Origin: an uncultured Eubacteriales bacterium
GTDB lineage: Bacteria > Bacillota > Clostridia > Lachnospirales > Lachnospiraceae
DNA: 33,579 bases
Direction of reading: 5' to 3'
Assembly: GCA_900545225.1 (NCBI GenBank)
Contig: UQXZ01000015.1
Location: 1 to 33,579, forward strand
Under the pieces are notes generated by a model. That model worked only from the letters and a program-made list of their open reading frames with translations, had not been told where the DNA came from and ran no database searches. Positions 32,905-33,579 of the stretch are shown piece by piece (within the stretch, counting starts at the first letter, position 1; each line of letters opens with the position of its first letter). The position numbers were made by a program, and so were the translations under genes.

Positions 32905-33378
32905 TCAATCTCCGATTACAAATAAAGGTGCATCGTATTCCACCATTGAACCATCCTTAGCAAGTACCTCTTTAATAACACCTGCTTTATCTGACTTAAT
33001 TTCGTTCATAACCTTCATGGCTTCAACTATGCAGACAACATCGCCAACATTTACTCTGTCGCCAACCTTTACGTAAGGCTCAGCTCCAACTGCGCTTGCC
33101 TGGTAAAATGTTCCAACGATTGGAGATTTGATATATGACTTAGGAGCTTCCTCCTGTACATTTGCAGTATTGTCTGCCTGTGGTTCTTTCAGTTCCTTAA
33201 CCATGGAATTTACAGAAGACTCTTTTGTATAAACAACATTCTGAACTGGTACCATTTCAGCTGATGGTGCAACACTCTTCTCAAGCTTGATTTTTAATTC
33301 ACCAACCTCAAGCTCCATCTTCGCAACATCACTCTTTTCAAAAATATTTACGATCTCTTCTATTTTCTTAGTTTCCAT
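32905..33378 (-). CDS. accB: Biotin carboxyl carrier protein of acetyl-CoA carboxylase
   Basis: This 157-residue protein is the biotin carrier. The N-terminal helix region (about 1-35) leads to a variable acidic linker (about 36-80) and a C-terminal biotinyl domain (about 82-157) with the biotinylation motif EAMKVMNEIKS, where K122 receives biotin from BirA. The frame extends to 33402, but ATG at 33378 is chosen because GGAG lies six bases upstream. It is the first gene of the acc-fab operon; the promoter and operator-like repeats lie about 80-125 bases upstream. Confidence 0.95.
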   Translation of the reverse strand: METKKIEEIVNIFEKSDVAKMELEVGELKIKLEKSVAPSAEMVPVQNVVYTKESSVNSMVKELKEPQADNTANVQEEAPKSYIKSPIVGTFYQASAVGAEPYVKVGDRVNVGDVVCIVEAMKVMNEIKSDKAGVIKEVLAKDGSMVEYDAPLFVIGD

Positions 33379-33422
33379 AATATTCTCCATACACTCATAC
33401 ACATTTATGTTTTACAGAAATA

Positions 33423-33503
33423 TCAAATAAAATAGTTTGATATTCAAAATTCTTTTACATTATACATACTTAGATATTCAAAGTAAATACTTTGATTGTC
33501 AAA
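33423..33503 (-). promoter_or_regulatory. FabT-like operator array (TTTGA/TCAAA half-sites) at the acc-fab promoter
   Basis: Two palindromes of form TTTGA-N3-TCAAA lie at 33491-33503 (just upstream of the -35) and 33436-33448 (just after the predicted start). An extra TTTGA half-site follows each (33478-33482 and 33423-33427), making overlapping wide-spaced palindromes. The 13-bp core resembles the box bound by FabT, the MarR-type repressor of fatty acid synthesis in streptococci. The placement is ideal for repression. No regulator gene is in the window, so the identity of the protein is inferred. Confidence 0.65.
33459..33487 (-). promoter_or_regulatory. Promoter of the acc-fab operon
   Basis: On the minus strand, a TTTACT -35 (33487-33482), a 17-base spacer and a perfect TATAAT -10 (33464-33459) predict a start near 33452, about 75 bases before accB. 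Confidence 0.75.
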
Positions 33504-33529
33504 AATTTAAAAAATAAAAAGCCCTTTTA

Positions 33530-33579
33530 TGAACCGACCCCCAAAAGTTAGACCAAAAATCTAACGATTGGAGGTCGGT
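33530..33579. mobile_element. IS3-family-like terminal sequence, cut by the window edge
   Basis: From TGAACCGACCCCC at 33530 the sequence looks like the left end of an IS3-family element: terminal TG, a C-run and AAAAGTTAGACC. The following bases fold into a near-perfect 20-bp hairpin (33533-33552 with 33560-33579). Its distal arm holds GGAGG (33570-33574), the expected ribosome binding site of a transposase gene lying beyond the window. No transposase coding is visible here, so the call rests on the end alone. Confidence 0.55.

Overview
The window looks like a chromosomal segment of a low-GC Firmicute, most likely a Lachnospiraceae-type Clostridium relative. The base composition is AT-rich, Shine-Dalgarno sites are strong (GGAGG/AAGGAG), and the gene set is typical of that group: a FabK-type fatty acid synthesis operon with a nitronate-monooxygenase-like gene, a fluoride riboswitch on a CLC-type fluoride antiporter, YhaM, MutS2 and a HypE-like orphan. 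The family assignment is inferred from gene content; no rRNA or tRNA is present to anchor it.

Left edge (1-4500). At least 14 copies of the pentanucleotide GCTGT open the window. Next, on the minus strand, come a half-length UPF0126 membrane protein and a CoA-disulfide reductase/rhodanese fusion. The stretch 2.2-4.5 kb is a decaying accessory patch. It holds a PP2C-type phosphatase remnant, a broken FtsX-like ABC permease, a nested hairpin, an 18-bp direct repeat and one intact lipoprotein with an Ig-like domain.

Housekeeping block (4.6-14 kb). rplM-rpsI has a good promoter, a hairpin leader and a terminator. It is followed by a CLC-F fluoride exporter under a textbook fluoride riboswitch, then an HtrA-like protein without a catalytic His or Ser, yhaM and an rlmD-type rRNA methyltransferase (all minus). 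mutS2 is divergent on the plus strand.

Middle (14-23 kb). An OmpR-type two-component system (plus) ends at a bidirectional terminator. Facing it is a seven-gene minus-strand run: engB, trmD, nth, a degenerate HypE/AIR-synthase-like gene, an Lrp/AsnC regulator, a class I/II aminotransferase and trmL. birA (plus) lies divergent from engB and has a promoter so close to its ATG that the transcript is probably leaderless.

Right part (23-33.6 kb). A twelve-gene type II fatty acid synthesis operon runs on the minus strand: accB-accC-accD-accA-fabH-fabK-NMO/fabK-like-fabD-fabG-fabF-fabZ-acpS. Acetyl-CoA carboxylase makes malonyl-CoA, FabD loads it onto ACP, FabH starts the chain, FabF/FabG/FabZ/FabK elongate it, and AcpS activates ACP. 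BirA, which attaches biotin to AccB, is encoded convergently and shares a bidirectional terminator with the operon. The operon promoter is embedded in repeated TTTGA/TCAAA half-sites like those bound by FabT-type MarR regulators. Neither a fabT-like gene nor acpP is in the window. An IS3-like terminal sequence begins about 150 bp upstream of accB and runs off the edge.

Most of the window is ordinary core genome. The points most worth a second look are the pentanucleotide repeat, the dead HtrA, the eroded HypE-like gene, the leaderless birA, the fab operator array with the adjacent IS end, and the decayed patch beside rpsI. I did not find a convincing wholly new multi-gene system.
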